Both the position numbers and the translations under genes were made by a program. From the NCBI GenBank assembly GCA_050950025.1, contig JBMNGW010000011.1, positions 24,031 through 88,030 of the forward strand: 64,000 nt of DNA, read 5' to 3'. The notes beneath the pieces were generated by a model. It made no database searches. It saw nothing but the letters and a program-made list of their open reading frames with translations, and had not been told where the DNA came from. Below are positions 30,957 through 39,566 of this stretch, in pieces. The stretch comes from JBMNGW01 sp050950025. GTDB lineage: Bacteria; Spirochaetota; Spirochaetia; Sphaerochaetales; Sphaerochaetaceae. Positions within the stretch are counted from its first letter, which is position 1. Every line of letters starts with the position of its first letter.

Positions 30957-30984
30957 GAAAAAACCGCCCTTTTTACAGGGCGGC
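30957..30984 (-). terminator. Intrinsic terminator after tRNA-Glu
   Basis: Minus strand: CCGCCCT, loop GTAAAA, AGGGCGG, then TTTTTT. It begins 2 bases past the tRNA 3' end, so it also separates this tRNA from upp. Confidence 0.85.
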
Positions 30985-30986
30985 AT

Positions 30987-31058
30987 CATCTCCAGGGGGA
31001 ATTGAACCCCCGTTGTCGGGATGAAAACCCGATGTCCTAACCACTAGACGATGGAGAC
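30987..31058 (-). tRNA. tRNA-Glu (anticodon TTC)
   Basis: A 72-base cloverleaf: acceptor GTCTCCA with TGGAGAT, anticodon stem-loop CGGGTTTTCATCCCG, T-arm GGGGGTTCAATTCCCCC, discriminator G. Position 1-72 is a G-T wobble rather than G-C. CCA is not encoded. Confidence 0.92.
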
Positions 31059-31074
31059 TCGAAAAACGCATAGT

Positions 31075-31103
31075 CTTTTACCATGCCAGTTAAAAAGGGT
31101 CAA
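31075..31103 (-). promoter_or_regulatory. Promoter of tRNA-Glu
   Basis: Minus strand: -35 TTGACC (31103-31098), 17-base spacer, -10 TAAAAG (31080-31075), about 17 bases before the tRNA. It overlaps the 3' end of the PAS/EAL gene. Confidence 0.6.
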
Positions 31104-33252
31104 GTGGGTTTGCTTGTTTTGATAGCGATTGAAGAGCTAAAGTGGGTAAAAGAGGCTTACTGTACAAATATCCTTGGCCCATATCACAGCCACAATGTTT
31201 CAGATAATCGTGTTGCAAGGGATGTTCTACCCCTTCGGCAATGACTTGGTGGCCCAACTTGTGAGCCATAGAGACAAGGTCTTTGACTATCGTTTGATGA
31301 GGATCTAGAACCAGCAGTTGATCTATGAACAATTTGTCGAGTTTAAGACAATTAACATTTAATATGCTTTCTCTGGCAAAAGAAGAGTGCCCTGTACCAA
31401 AGTCATCGATGGCAATCTTAAAGCCTTTTTGCTGCAATGAACCAAGAATTTCGTTAACTTTTTGAAAGGTGGAGTTAATCCCGGTTTCTGTTAGCTCAAG
31501 GGTAATCAAAGAGCTACGCATCCCCTTCTCTTTTACCAAGGCACTTAGCGTTTCCACAAAAGAGGGTTCAAGCAACTGAAACGCAGAAATGTTAATAGAT
31601 ACCCCCACTTCAGAGTGGCCACTTTGGCTTAAGGTGTGCAAAAACTCTAGAGACTTGGCAATAAGCAGCCACCCTAATGGGATAATCACCTTATATTTTT
31701 CAGCTATGCCAATGAATTCAGAAGGAGCAATAGGTCCAAGTTCATAACAGTTGAAACGGGCTAGAGCCTCAAAATGCATGATGGCGGAAGTAGTAAGTGA
31801 GACGATTGGTTGATACATGACAAATAGTTGTTCTGTCTCAAAGCCTTGTTCAACCCGTGTTAGGGCCGTTAAAATGGTTCTTTCTCGAATAACGCTTTGG
31901 CTCATTGACTGATCGTAGAACCGGAGATTCGGTGTTGCTGTTTTAAAATCGATAGCCTGCTCTGATGCCAAATAGACCTTATTCAAAGCCTCTTTGGGAT
32001 CGGTAGGAATACTCCAATCAATTTCCAAAACACCTAAGCCCCAGCTAACTCGTTCCATTGCCAAAATGGCGTCAACTCTCCTTATGACTGTTTGGCAAAA
32101 CAGAAACAGTTCCTCTTTTCTTTTGTAGGTGTTCACATACAGGATGAATCGATTCTCAAAAGAACCATATAGTTCAATAGTGTCACTGCTTATTTGGGCA
32201 AGCGAAGTTGCAATCTTTTGAATAATCTGCTCAACATACTGCTGGCCAAACATCAGACTTACTGCATACAAAGAGGTACAGTTAACGGCTAAAAGTGCTC
32301 TTTCTCCTTGCACACGTTTGACAGCTTCATCGTTTAACCTTGTCTCTAAGGCAGTGTCGTTGGGTAATCCTGTGATATTGTTATAGGTAGTACAGTATAA
32401 AAGAGAATATTCAAGTTCTTTATTACGGGAGATATCGATAATAAATCCCTCTACTTCATTTTCTGAAAAAGGTATTTTGCGCCCAACTTCCAACACCCAT
32501 TTGCGTTTTTTATCAGCTGTAATAATCTCGTATTCGAGGCGAATCTCTCCTGTTTTATCAAGCTGCTCTTTACTCTTTGCTACCACCATATCTCGGTATT
32601 CGGCTGCAATAATGGCATAATACGAAATATGTGTTTGTTCTAAAATGTCTTTGGCAGTGTAGCCGGTCAATTCGTAACATCCATCCGATAAATAGGTGAT
32701 AGTCAACATCTTGTCGCGGTTACATCTGTATACCATGGCAGGCAAATTGCTTAAAAGTGTGTTCTGGCTCTCTTCGGCTCTTGTCAAAGTTTGTTGCAAA
32801 GCAATTTGAGTGGAGATGTCTTGAATAATGGCTACATGATTATAAATAGGGTTTTGGGGAAATTTAATCGCTGCCACAGTAACCAACGTCCACACGTATG
32901 TCCCATCTTTTTGTTGATACCGTTTTTGTAAGGTATAGCTGGGAATCGCCCCTTTTAAGAGTTGTTCATACAATGGCTTTTCTAGTTCCAAATCTTCAGG
33001 ATGGGTCAATTTTTCCCAATTCAGCTCGACAATCTCTTCCTTGCTTCTACCGAGCATTGTTTCGAATCTGGGATTAACATATGAAAGGACGTTTACTACT
33101 GCTCCTTCAACCTGGCTAGTTTTGGAAATAACGATGCCAACAGGCGACTGGGAGAGCATAGCTTCCAAAACAATGTCTTGATGTGGTTCAACTCCAATGT
33201 GCCGCTTATGGCTCTTTGGAAGAACATTTTCTGATGTTACTCTGAGTTCCAA
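31090..33252 (-). CDS. PAS-PAS-(degenerate GGDEF)-EAL c-di-GMP phosphodiesterase
   Basis: 720 residues, probably cytoplasmic; no membrane helix is seen. Two PAS domains occupy about residues 25-145 and 155-275. A GGDEF-fold domain (about 290-445) has GSFENRF in place of GGDEF and should not make c-di-GMP. The EAL domain (about 460-705) looks active: FEALARF, VSINISAF, LELTETG, IDDFGTGHSS, LKLDKLFID, AEGVEHP and the QGYLYSKPL loop are kept. It likely lowers c-di-GMP in response to a PAS-sensed signal. The start is TTG 33252 with AGAGG 7-8 bases upstream. It is divergent from mutM. Confidence 0.9.
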   Translation of the reverse strand: MELRVTSENVLPKSHKRHIGVEPHQDIVLEAMLSQSPVGIVISKTSQVEGAVVNVLSYVNPRFETMLGRSKEEIVELNWEKLTHPEDLELEKPLYEQLLKGAIPSYTLQKRYQQKDGTYVWTLVTVAAIKFPQNPIYNHVAIIQDISTQIALQQTLTRAEESQNTLLSNLPAMVYRCNRDKMLTITYLSDGCYELTGYTAKDILEQTHISYYAIIAAEYRDMVVAKSKEQLDKTGEIRLEYEIITADKKRKWVLEVGRKIPFSENEVEGFIIDISRNKELEYSLLYCTTYNNITGLPNDTALETRLNDEAVKRVQGERALLAVNCTSLYAVSLMFGQQYVEQIIQKIATSLAQISSDTIELYGSFENRFILYVNTYKRKEELFLFCQTVIRRVDAILAMERVSWGLGVLEIDWSIPTDPKEALNKVYLASEQAIDFKTATPNLRFYDQSMSQSVIRERTILTALTRVEQGFETEQLFVMYQPIVSLTTSAIMHFEALARFNCYELGPIAPSEFIGIAEKYKVIIPLGWLLIAKSLEFLHTLSQSGHSEVGVSINISAFQLLEPSFVETLSALVKEKGMRSSLITLELTETGINSTFQKVNEILGSLQQKGFKIAIDDFGTGHSSFARESILNVNCLKLDKLFIDQLLVLDPHQTIVKDLVSMAHKLGHQVIAEGVEHPLQHDYLKHCGCDMGQGYLYSKPLLPTLALQSLSKQANPLDPF

Positions 33253-33337
33253 AAACGAACCTCTTCTTCTTTTTAGGAGGGCTGCCCATTCCCATCCATT
33301 TCGTCTGTTATTATACTATCTGAACAGAGGAGAGGCT

Positions 33338-34168
33338 ATGCCAGAATTGCCAGAAGTTGAAACTACCTGTCACGATTTGGTACACGGGGGACTATTGCAC
33401 CAAAAAATCACCAAGATTATCGTGGGATGGGAACCAATGCTCCTTTCTTTAAGTGCAGTTGAGTTTAACGATTCTTTAGTAGGACGTTCGTTTATTTCTT
33501 TGCACAGAAGAGGTAAATACATCGTTTTTACTACAGACGATGAGCAAACACTTTTAATTCATTTACGAATGAGTGGCTCATTGTCACTCCAACAGCTGCA
33601 GTACACAAAAGAAAAACACGATCATGTATTATTTTTTTTAGAGAAATCGATTCTGGTATTTCGTGATATGAGAAAGTTTGGTCGCTGTGAGCTAACGGAC
33701 AATCCTGCTTCCGTGTTGTCCACGTTGGGTATTGAGCCTTTAAGCACTGAATTAAATGGCTCGACGCTTTATGCCCTCTTTCACCACCGAAAATCCCCGT
33801 TAAAAGCATTATTGCTCAACCAAAGCCTCATTGCCGGCTTAGGTAATATTTATGCCGATGAAGCTCTTTTTGCCAGTCGCCTTCATCCAAAACGAAGTGG
33901 TTCTTCTTTGACGTTGATTGAGTCAGAACGCTTGGCAAATTCCATCAAAGAGGTGTTAACTGAGGCCCTAGCTCACCGAGGCACCTCTTTGGGAGATGGT
34001 CAAGGAAATTTTATTTCCCAGGGAAAACGGGGTGAGCATGCGGTGGCACTAAAGGTATTCAGAAAAACAGCAGCCCCCTGCCCTTTGTGTGCAACCCCAA
34101 TTCAACGAATTAAAATTGCTCAGCGCTCGACCCATTTTTGTCCGGCGTGTCAGCCCATAGACCCCTAA
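33338..34168 (+). CDS. mutM: Formamidopyrimidine-DNA glycosylase
   Basis: Excises 8-oxoguanine and FaPy bases and nicks the abasic site. The 276-residue form starts at ATG 33338 (PELPEVETTCHDL after Met), so the catalytic Pro2 and Glu3 are in place, and AGAGGAGAGG lies just upstream. Lys in HRRGKYIVF, the H2TH region LLNQSLIAGLGNIYADE and the C-terminal zinc finger CPLC...CPAC are present. Its last 59 bases overlap the convergent nuclease gene. Confidence 0.96.
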   Translation: MPELPEVETTCHDLVHGGLLHQKITKIIVGWEPMLLSLSAVEFNDSLVGRSFISLHRRGKYIVFTTDDEQTLLIHLRMSGSLSLQQLQYTKEKHDHVLFFLEKSILVFRDMRKFGRCELTDNPASVLSTLGIEPLSTELNGSTLYALFHHRKSPLKALLLNQSLIAGLGNIYADEALFASRLHPKRSGSSLTLIESERLANSIKEVLTEALAHRGTSLGDGQGNFISQGKRGEHAVALKVFRKTAAPCPLCATPIQRIKIAQRSTHFCPACQPIDP

Positions 34169-34820
34169 AGTGTTGTTGAGCTTCCTTCTGATACCGAGCA
34201 AATTCAGCAGAAAACTGAAAAGGGAACCGCATGTAGGCATACGCATACCCTTTTTGGATAATTAGGGCATTAAAACAGGTCCCATCAGGTAAGTAAAGAT
34301 AAGCCAAAAGGCGGCCATATTTATCCCGTATATCCCAATCAAAGGCAACGAAGACAGTTTGGTTTTGTAGCCTGGATTTGGTAAATTCGCTCGCTTGCTG
34401 GCCAAAGTACTCCACTGGTTTAGAAGGATGGACTGTTTCGGGAGTATCGATGCCAATGAGGCGCACAATGTGCTCCTCTTGCTCCCTGCCAAAAACAACT
34501 CTCACAGTATCACCGTCTACAACTCGCACCACAGTCGCTTGCCTCATTTTTGTAATATCGGCTTCCTGTGAAAAAGAGAGCTCTTCAACATTGACCCGGT
34601 AGAGCTTTTTTGTATTTGCAACCGGTGGCTGGCAGATCTGACAAGGTTCATAAAACCGTTCCCCAGCTTGCACAAGAGATAATTCAGTGGCTGTCTGTTT
34701 GATGGTGGGGCACCAACTGTTGTGGTATTTTGTCCCTGTAGGGGTAACAAAAACAGTTTGGGCGCTCAAAAGAGAAACGACAAAAAAGAGAAAAAAGAAC
34801 ACAACTCTTTTTTTAGGCAT
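34110..34820 (-). CDS. Secreted staphylococcal-nuclease-like thermonuclease
   Basis: 236 residues from ATG 34820 (MPKKRVVFFF). An N-terminal signal peptide (about 1-22) is followed by a small Cys/His module, TGTKYHNSWCP...PCQICQP (about 28-66), of the kind often attached to secreted nucleases. The SNase domain (about 90-225) shows VVRVVDGDTVRVVF, RLIGIDTPETVHP and DKYGRLLAYLYLPDG, keeping the catalytic Asp, Arg and Glu pattern. It probably degrades nucleic acid in the periplasm or outside. A longer frame from 34904 runs into tRNA-Lys and is rejected. Confidence 0.88.
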   Translation of the reverse strand: MPKKRVVFFFLFFVVSLLSAQTVFVTPTGTKYHNSWCPTIKQTATELSLVQAGERFYEPCQICQPPVANTKKLYRVNVEELSFSQEADITKMRQATVVRVVDGDTVRVVFGREQEEHIVRLIGIDTPETVHPSKPVEYFGQQASEFTKSRLQNQTVFVAFDWDIRDKYGRLLAYLYLPDGTCFNALIIQKGYAYAYMRFPFQFSAEFARYQKEAQQHFRGLWADTPDKNGSSAEQF

Positions 34821-34894
34821 AGGGTAACTGTAATTGAGTGTTGGGCTGTTGTCTACATGCACATATGAGAACCATAGTGAAAAGAAAAGTTGTA

Positions 34895-34967
34895 TGAGCC
34901 ACACTGGATTCGAACCAGTGACCCACGCCTTAAAAGGGCGTTGCTCTACCTGCTGAGCTAGTGGCCC
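34895..34967 (-). tRNA. tRNA-Lys (anticodon TTT)
   Basis: A 73-base cloverleaf: acceptor GGGCCAC/GTGGCTC, anticodon stem-loop ACGCCCTTTTAAGGCGT, T-arm ACTGGTTCGAATCCAGT. CCA is not encoded. It lies between rnhA and the nuclease gene. Confidence 0.95.
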
Positions 34968-34983
34968 GTAAACAACGATTCGG

Positions 34984-35012
34984 ATAGTATCAGGATGAGT
35001 TTAAAGTGTCAA
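34984..35012 (-). promoter_or_regulatory. Promoter of tRNA-Lys
   Basis: Minus strand: perfect -35 TTGACA (35012-35007), 17-base spacer, -10 TACTAT (34989-34984), 16 bases before the tRNA. Confidence 0.8.
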
Positions 35013-35028
35013 CATGAGTTGCCAATGT

Positions 35029-35487
35029 TTATAAAGCAGCAATTTTATACATAGCTTCTTTAACTAGCTCATCACAGCGTTCGTTAAGATGATTTCCGGC
35101 GTGTCCTTTGACCCAATTCCAGGAAATGGGAAGTTTTTGAGCCTTCTCGTCCAAAGCTAACCAATACTCCTTGTTTTTCACCGGAGCTTTATTGGCTGTT
35201 CTCCACCCATTTCTTTTCCAATTATGGATCCAAACAGTAATTCCATTTTTTACATACTGTGAATCGGTATGCAGTTCAATAGAAGATGATTCGGGTTGAT
35301 GAGTTAAGACCCATGTAAGAGCTTCAATAACGGCCTGCAACTCCATTTTATTGTTGGTCGTTTTTAGTTCACTGCCGCTGCTAGAAGCAAGCTCAGAGCC
35401 GTCTTTTGTAATAATGAAGGCCCAGCCGCCAGGGCCGGGATTGCCCAAACAGCCGCCGTCGGTGTGGATAATCAAAGGTTTGTTCAT
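35029..35487 (-). CDS. rnhA: Ribonuclease HI
   Basis: Cleaves the RNA strand of RNA-DNA hybrids. At 152 residues it has normal length. The start IIHTDGGCLGNPGPGGWAF carries the first catalytic Asp. NNKMELQAVIEAL gives the Glu, LHTDSQYVKNGI the second Asp, and VKGHAGNHLNERCDELVK the His and last Asp. A basic handle (HNWKRNGWRTANKAPVKNKE) is present. Confidence 0.97.
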   Translation of the reverse strand: MNKPLIIHTDGGCLGNPGPGGWAFIITKDGSELASSSGSELKTTNNKMELQAVIEALTWVLTHQPESSSIELHTDSQYVKNGITVWIHNWKRNGWRTANKAPVKNKEYWLALDEKAQKLPISWNWVKGHAGNHLNERCDELVKEAMYKIAAL

Positions 35488-35511
35488 AGGTGTATCGTAG
35501 CGACTACCTCT

Positions 35512-36477
35512 CTACTGGTCAATAAACGGAGCTCCGCTAACAGCTCCAGCTCTCTCCAAAGCAGCAATAATTGTTTCATTGCAAAAATTAAAGCGAGCTA
35601 AATCTAAAGGGAGAAACCCCTCGTTATCAACCTGATTCACATCGGCTCCATGGGCTATTAAGGCCTGCACAACGTCACTGTTATCTTCAATGTGACAACT
35701 TAAAGCATAATGCAGGGCTGTTTGCTGCTCTTTGCACACAATATGTATCTCTGCTCCCATTTCAATTAAAGCTAAAGCAACTTCATTCGCTTCAGATGCA
35801 CAGGCATGCATCAAAGCAGTCATCCCTTTGTAATCGGAAATATTTACATCTGCCCCTCCTTGGATAAGGAGGCGGACCACAGGCAAAGTATCAAGAGCGT
35901 GCACGAGCACCGGATACCCTTCAATATCGATGGTATTGGGATTTACCCCTAGCTCTAAAAGGGTTTTGACCATGGTTTCGGGGTGAGGATTTTCATATAT
36001 GGCTACTACAAGTGCATTTTGGCGAACCGTTTGATCATCTTTTTCTATCTCATCGTCCACTGCCTGAGGATAGAGGTCCATTGGCAATGTTGATTGCACA
36101 TCGGCCCCCTCTGCCACAAAAAACCTCACCAGTCGGTCATCTGGCTGGGACGCTGCTGCCAGTAAGAAAAGTTCACCCTTTTCTTTAGAGGTAACAGGTG
36201 CCCGCTTACGGTACAGCTCAATGGTGATATCAGTATTGCTATTGTGTAATAGGGCCTCTTTAATTAACGGAACATCAATAACGGCTCCTGCTGATAATAA
36301 TGTCTTTACGACAGCCAAGGAGGGATTTAAGCGCGCAGCATACCAAATTGGCGTGTGCCCCTCTTCATCTGTATCATTCACATCTCGAATCTGCGACAGC
36401 AGGTGCTCCAATGTTGGCAAATTATCACCTTCTTGGGCTAATTGGCACAGCAAAGTAAAACTCTCTGATCCGTCCAT
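35512..36477 (-). CDS. Ankyrin-repeat protein
   Basis: 321 residues from ATG 36477 (GGAG 8 bases upstream); upstream GTG/TTG/GTG codons in frame sit too close to that site. Around seven ankyrin repeats fill the protein, for example EEGHTPIWYAARLNPSLAVV, DIEGYPVLVHALDTLPVVRL, DYKGMTALMHACASEANEVA, EQQTALHYALSCHIEDNSDV and DNEGFLPLDLARFN. No signal peptide, so it is probably a cytoplasmic protein-binding scaffold. The partner is unknown. It is divergent from the B12 operon. Confidence 0.88.
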   Translation of the reverse strand: MDGSESFTLLCQLAQEGDNLPTLEHLLSQIRDVNDTDEEGHTPIWYAARLNPSLAVVKTLLSAGAVIDVPLIKEALLHNSNTDITIELYRKRAPVTSKEKGELFLLAAASQPDDRLVRFFVAEGADVQSTLPMDLYPQAVDDEIEKDDQTVRQNALVVAIYENPHPETMVKTLLELGVNPNTIDIEGYPVLVHALDTLPVVRLLIQGGADVNISDYKGMTALMHACASEANEVALALIEMGAEIHIVCKEQQTALHYALSCHIEDNSDVVQALIAHGADVNQVDNEGFLPLDLARFNFCNETIIAALERAGAVSGAPFIDQ

Positions 36478-36535
36478 CACCAACACTCCTTGTAAAGCCG
36501 ATTATACCACCAAAGGGGAAAGAGGAGAACTCATC

Positions 36536-36564
36536 TTGACACCAGGGGATTGGATTCGTAAAGT
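36536..36564 (+). promoter_or_regulatory. Promoter of the btuFCD operon
   Basis: Perfect -35 TTGACA (36536-36541), 17-base spacer, -10 TAAAGT (36559-36564), placing the transcript start just before the riboswitch. Confidence 0.8.
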
Positions 36565-36569
36565 GACTA

Positions 36570-36819
36570 CAGGATGGTTCGGACTTTTTTGTCCGCTAAG
36601 AGGGAAACGGGTGCAATTCCCGTGCGGTCCCGCCACTGTAACGAGGTAGAACGGCTGCGCAAGCAACCACTGGAGGAAACTCTGGGAAGGTCCTGTTCTG
36701 CATTCCTCGGAGCCAGGAGACCTGCCACCTAGAACCTGTCGACATATGTCGGGCCTACGGAGAATGGGTCGGGTATGCAGACTCATGCCCAATTACACCA
36801 CTAAGGAGTGTCGGGCATG
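36570..36819 (+). promoter_or_regulatory. Cobalamin (AdoCbl-type) riboswitch with SD/start sequestration
   Basis: The conserved core is clear: GGTTC near 36576, AAGAGGGAAACGGGTGCAA, CCGCCACTGTAA (36630-36641), GGGAAGG and the B12 box AGCCAGGAGACCTGCC (36711-36726). The expression platform holds two mutually exclusive helices sharing CATGCCC (36784-36790). It can pair with GGGTATG (36771-36777, one G-U) or perfectly with GGGCATG (36813-36819), which contains the btuF ATG and encloses its AAGGAG site. This implies translational repression on B12 binding. Confidence 0.95.
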
Positions 36820-37746
36820 AATAAACGTTTTATCCGCTTCATAACAGTGCTATTACTCTTTTGTACCCTTGCACCGTTGTTAGCTGTTGGCATCCCTGAG
36901 GTATCAGAAACAAGCGACCTTGCTTTAAGTGCTGCAGATGTAAGAGGAGTCACAGTAACACTGGATCATGCACCTAAGCGCCTCGTTTCCCTTAGTCCCA
37001 ACATCACCGAAACGCTCTTTGCTTTAGGTTTGGGGGAGTATATAGTTGGTCGCACCGATTATTGTGATTATCCGTTAGCGGCTTTACAGATAGAATCGGT
37101 AGGAGACGTATTAAGTCCCAGTATTGAGAAAATTGTCTCTTTAAATCCCGATCTTGTGATTATGGGTAACAAAGGACAAGCTCATATCGCTTTAGCATTG
37201 GAACAAGCCCATATTCGGGCAGCTGTTTTTGATGAAGAGCAGACTATGGAAGGCACCTATACATTAATACGTAAAGTCGGAAATTTGACAGGTGCCGTTG
37301 AAGAATCACAAACGCTTATCAAAACGATGCAACAAGAGGTCCAACAGGCATTTCAGCTTGTGAGCAACGGGCCAAAACCCACTCTCTATTATGTGACTGG
37401 ATTTGGAGAATGGGGTGATTTCACCGCAACCGGAGATACCTACATTCATGACATTATTGAGTTAGCCGGGGCACGCAATATTGCCAAAGATGGAACAAAC
37501 TGGACGTTCCAATTAGAGCAGCTCCTCATTAGCGATCCCGATATCATCATTGTTGCCCCGATGTGGCAAGCTAGTGAACAAGAGACGATACAAGCCTTTG
37601 TCACCCACCCTTCATATGCTTCATTAACTGCTATTCAAACAGGAAATGTCATCTCTTTTGCCGATAGTTTGCTTGAACGCCAAGGACCAAGAAGTTCATT
37701 GGCAGTGCTCACTCTTGCCCGTTATATTTCCTCATTTTACAGGTGA
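36817..37746 (+). CDS. btuF: Vitamin B12 ABC transporter substrate-binding protein BtuF
   Basis: 309 residues from ATG 36817 (AAGGAG 8 bases upstream; an upstream GTG at 36808 overlaps that site). It has a signal peptide (about 1-24, VLLLFCTLAPLLAVG) and a periplasmic-binding-protein fold of the TroA/BtuF class: RLVSLSPNITETLFALG, YIVGRTDYCDYPLAA, SLNPDLVIMGNK and DPDIIIVAPMW. Assignment to cobalamin rather than iron siderophores rests on the upstream riboswitch. It is followed by btuC with a 4-base gap. Confidence 0.93.
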   Translation: MNKRFIRFITVLLLFCTLAPLLAVGIPEVSETSDLALSAADVRGVTVTLDHAPKRLVSLSPNITETLFALGLGEYIVGRTDYCDYPLAALQIESVGDVLSPSIEKIVSLNPDLVIMGNKGQAHIALALEQAHIRAAVFDEEQTMEGTYTLIRKVGNLTGAVEESQTLIKTMQQEVQQAFQLVSNGPKPTLYYVTGFGEWGDFTATGDTYIHDIIELAGARNIAKDGTNWTFQLEQLLISDPDIIIVAPMWQASEQETIQAFVTHPSYASLTAIQTGNVISFADSLLERQGPRSSLAVLTLARYISSFYR

Positions 37747-37750
37747 GCCT

Positions 37751-38779
37751 ATGAAAAAGAGCGTCCGGGTGAAGCTAGTTGCCATTATCCTCATAGTTTC
37801 TCTTATTCTATTGATTGGAGCCTCTTTGGCATCGGGAGCTGCCGGTATTTCTCTTAAGCAGGCGGTAGCGATTTTAGCTAGCGGTCCTGCATCTAAGTCT
37901 TCCGAACTCTTTTCTTTAGCCCAACATCGTATTATTTGGAGCTTGCGATTTCCTCGTGCCCTTAGCGCTGCTTTGGCAGGAGCTCTTTTGGCTGCAGCCG
38001 GTATGGTATTTCAAGCCCTGTTTCGCAACCCTATGGCCGATCCGTATGTTTTGGGAATTTCCAGTGGAGCTGCTTTTGGAGTCTCTTTGGCTGCCTTTAT
38101 TCTTCCGGCTGCAATTCCTTTGGGTTTGTACCACATTCCGGTGGCAGCCTTTATGGGGGCGATGGGAACTGCTTTAATCATCATTGTGTTAAGTGGAGGC
38201 AGACACGGCTCTCCTCATACTTTGCTTCTTAGCGGCATAGCCCTAAACTTTTTTTTGTCGGCTTTGATGACGCTTTTAATGTACCTCAATCGTTCGCAAT
38301 TGCAGTTCATTTTGCAATGGACACTTGGTAGTTTTAGTTCTGCAACATGGCAAAAACTCTCTATCCTTAGCGTGTGTGCAGTGGTGGGTCTGATTCCTGT
38401 TGTTTTTTTTACTCGCGAACTCGATATCATGCTCCTTGATGAAGCTTCTGCCCTTTCAGTGGGAGTTTCAGTAAAAGCTATTCGATTTGTATTACTGCTT
38501 AGTGTGACCTTATTTGCTTCAGCCACTGTTGCTTTTTGCGGCATCATTGGGTTTGTGGGACTGATGGTCCCTCATATTATCCGCTTTGCCACAGGCCCTC
38601 GCCATGGCAGTCTATTGCCACTTTCTCTTTTAGGGGGGGCCTCTTTAGCTTTAGCTTCTGATTTAATAGCCAAAACAGCTGTTGCCCCTTCTGAGCTTCC
38701 AGTGGGCATTATTACAGCCTTAGCTGGCTCACCTCTTTTTTTCCTGTTGCTGATGCAAAGCAGAAGGAGGAACAGGTGA
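37751..38779 (+). CDS. btuC: Vitamin B12 ABC transporter permease BtuC
   Basis: FecCD/BtuC-family permease of 342 residues with about ten transmembrane helices. Typical segments are LRFPRALSAALAGALLAAAG, QALFRNPMADPYVLGISSGA and CGIIGFVGLMVPHIIR. The ATG 37751 starts MKKSVRVKL; the longer open frame is an overlap with btuF. It ends in a GTGA overlap with btuD. Confidence 0.95.
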   Translation: MKKSVRVKLVAIILIVSLILLIGASLASGAAGISLKQAVAILASGPASKSSELFSLAQHRIIWSLRFPRALSAALAGALLAAAGMVFQALFRNPMADPYVLGISSGAAFGVSLAAFILPAAIPLGLYHIPVAAFMGAMGTALIIIVLSGGRHGSPHTLLLSGIALNFFLSALMTLLMYLNRSQLQFILQWTLGSFSSATWQKLSILSVCAVVGLIPVVFFTRELDIMLLDEASALSVGVSVKAIRFVLLLSVTLFASATVAFCGIIGFVGLMVPHIIRFATGPRHGSLLPLSLLGGASLALASDLIAKTAVAPSELPVGIITALAGSPLFFLLLMQSRRRNR

Positions 38780-39564
38780 ATACAGCTGCGGTTGCTCATA
38801 TTCAAAATCTTAACTGGTCATATAATGGCAGACCCTTATTTAACCGACTTAATGCAGTATTTGAAGCTAATTGCTTCACCAGCCTCATTGGGCCCAATGG
38901 GTGCGGTAAGACAACGCTTTTACGGCATCTACTGGGACACATTAAACCGCAACGCAATACTGTGCTCTTTCCTTACGGTGATGCTTTAGATTACTCCCAA
39001 AAAGAATTGGCCCACCATGTAAGCTATGTGCCTCAATATGGTCGTATTGATTACGATTTTACTGTTTATCAAATGGTAAGCATGGGGCGCTATGCGCATC
39101 AAAAACGATTTTCTGCATTCAGTAGCCAAGATCACAAAGCCGTGGAAGAGGCGTTAGAACTCATGCACCTAGGGCATCTAAACAACCGCAAAACACACGA
39201 ATTATCGGGGGGAGAACACCAAAGAATGCTTATCGCTCGAGCTTTGGCTCAACAGGCAACCCTGATGCTTCTAGATGAGCCGGTCAGCCACCTTGATATC
39301 GGCAACCAACGAGATATCTTGCGCCTACTGCGCCGCTTAGTTGATCAAAAGCAGCTCTCAGTCGTATGCGTGTTGCACGATTTGCAGGCTGTCAGTGCTT
39401 TTAGTGATACGGTTATGCTTTTGCATAATGGTACAATTGTAGCTCAAGGAACGGTTAAAGAAGTCTTGCAAAAAGACATTATTGAGAGAGCCTACGAAAT
39501 AGAGGTGACAATCGATACATTTGAAAAAAGTGACAGACCGTTGGTACTTCCCCACTGGCTATAA
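38776..39564 (+). CDS. btuD: Vitamin B12 ABC transporter ATP-binding protein BtuD
   Basis: 262-residue cytoplasmic ATPase starting at a GTG that overlaps the btuC stop (GTGA). Walker A is LIGPNGCGKTTLLRHLLG (about residues 37-54), the Q-loop is YVPQYG, the signature is LSGGEHQRMLIARAL, Walker B is LMLLDEPVSHLDIG, and the H-loop VCVLHDLQAV follows. It belongs to the iron/B12 importer class. It converges with the parvulin gene with 2 bases between stops. Confidence 0.94.
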   Translation: MNTAAVAHIQNLNWSYNGRPLFNRLNAVFEANCFTSLIGPNGCGKTTLLRHLLGHIKPQRNTVLFPYGDALDYSQKELAHHVSYVPQYGRIDYDFTVYQMVSMGRYAHQKRFSAFSSQDHKAVEEALELMHLGHLNNRKTHELSGGEHQRMLIARALAQQATLMLLDEPVSHLDIGNQRDILRLLRRLVDQKQLSVVCVLHDLQAVSAFSDTVMLLHNGTIVAQGTVKEVLQKDIIERAYEIEVTIDTFEKSDRPLVLPHWL

Positions 39565-39566
39565 GA

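Noticed and set aside
31090..33252. Diguanylate cyclase activity of the PAS/EAL protein
   Set aside because: The GGDEF signature is replaced by GSFENRF, so synthesis is unlikely; only the EAL side looks active.
36808..36816. GTG start for btuF at 36808
   Set aside because: It overlaps its own AAGGAG site; ATG 36817 has correct spacing and a good signal peptide.
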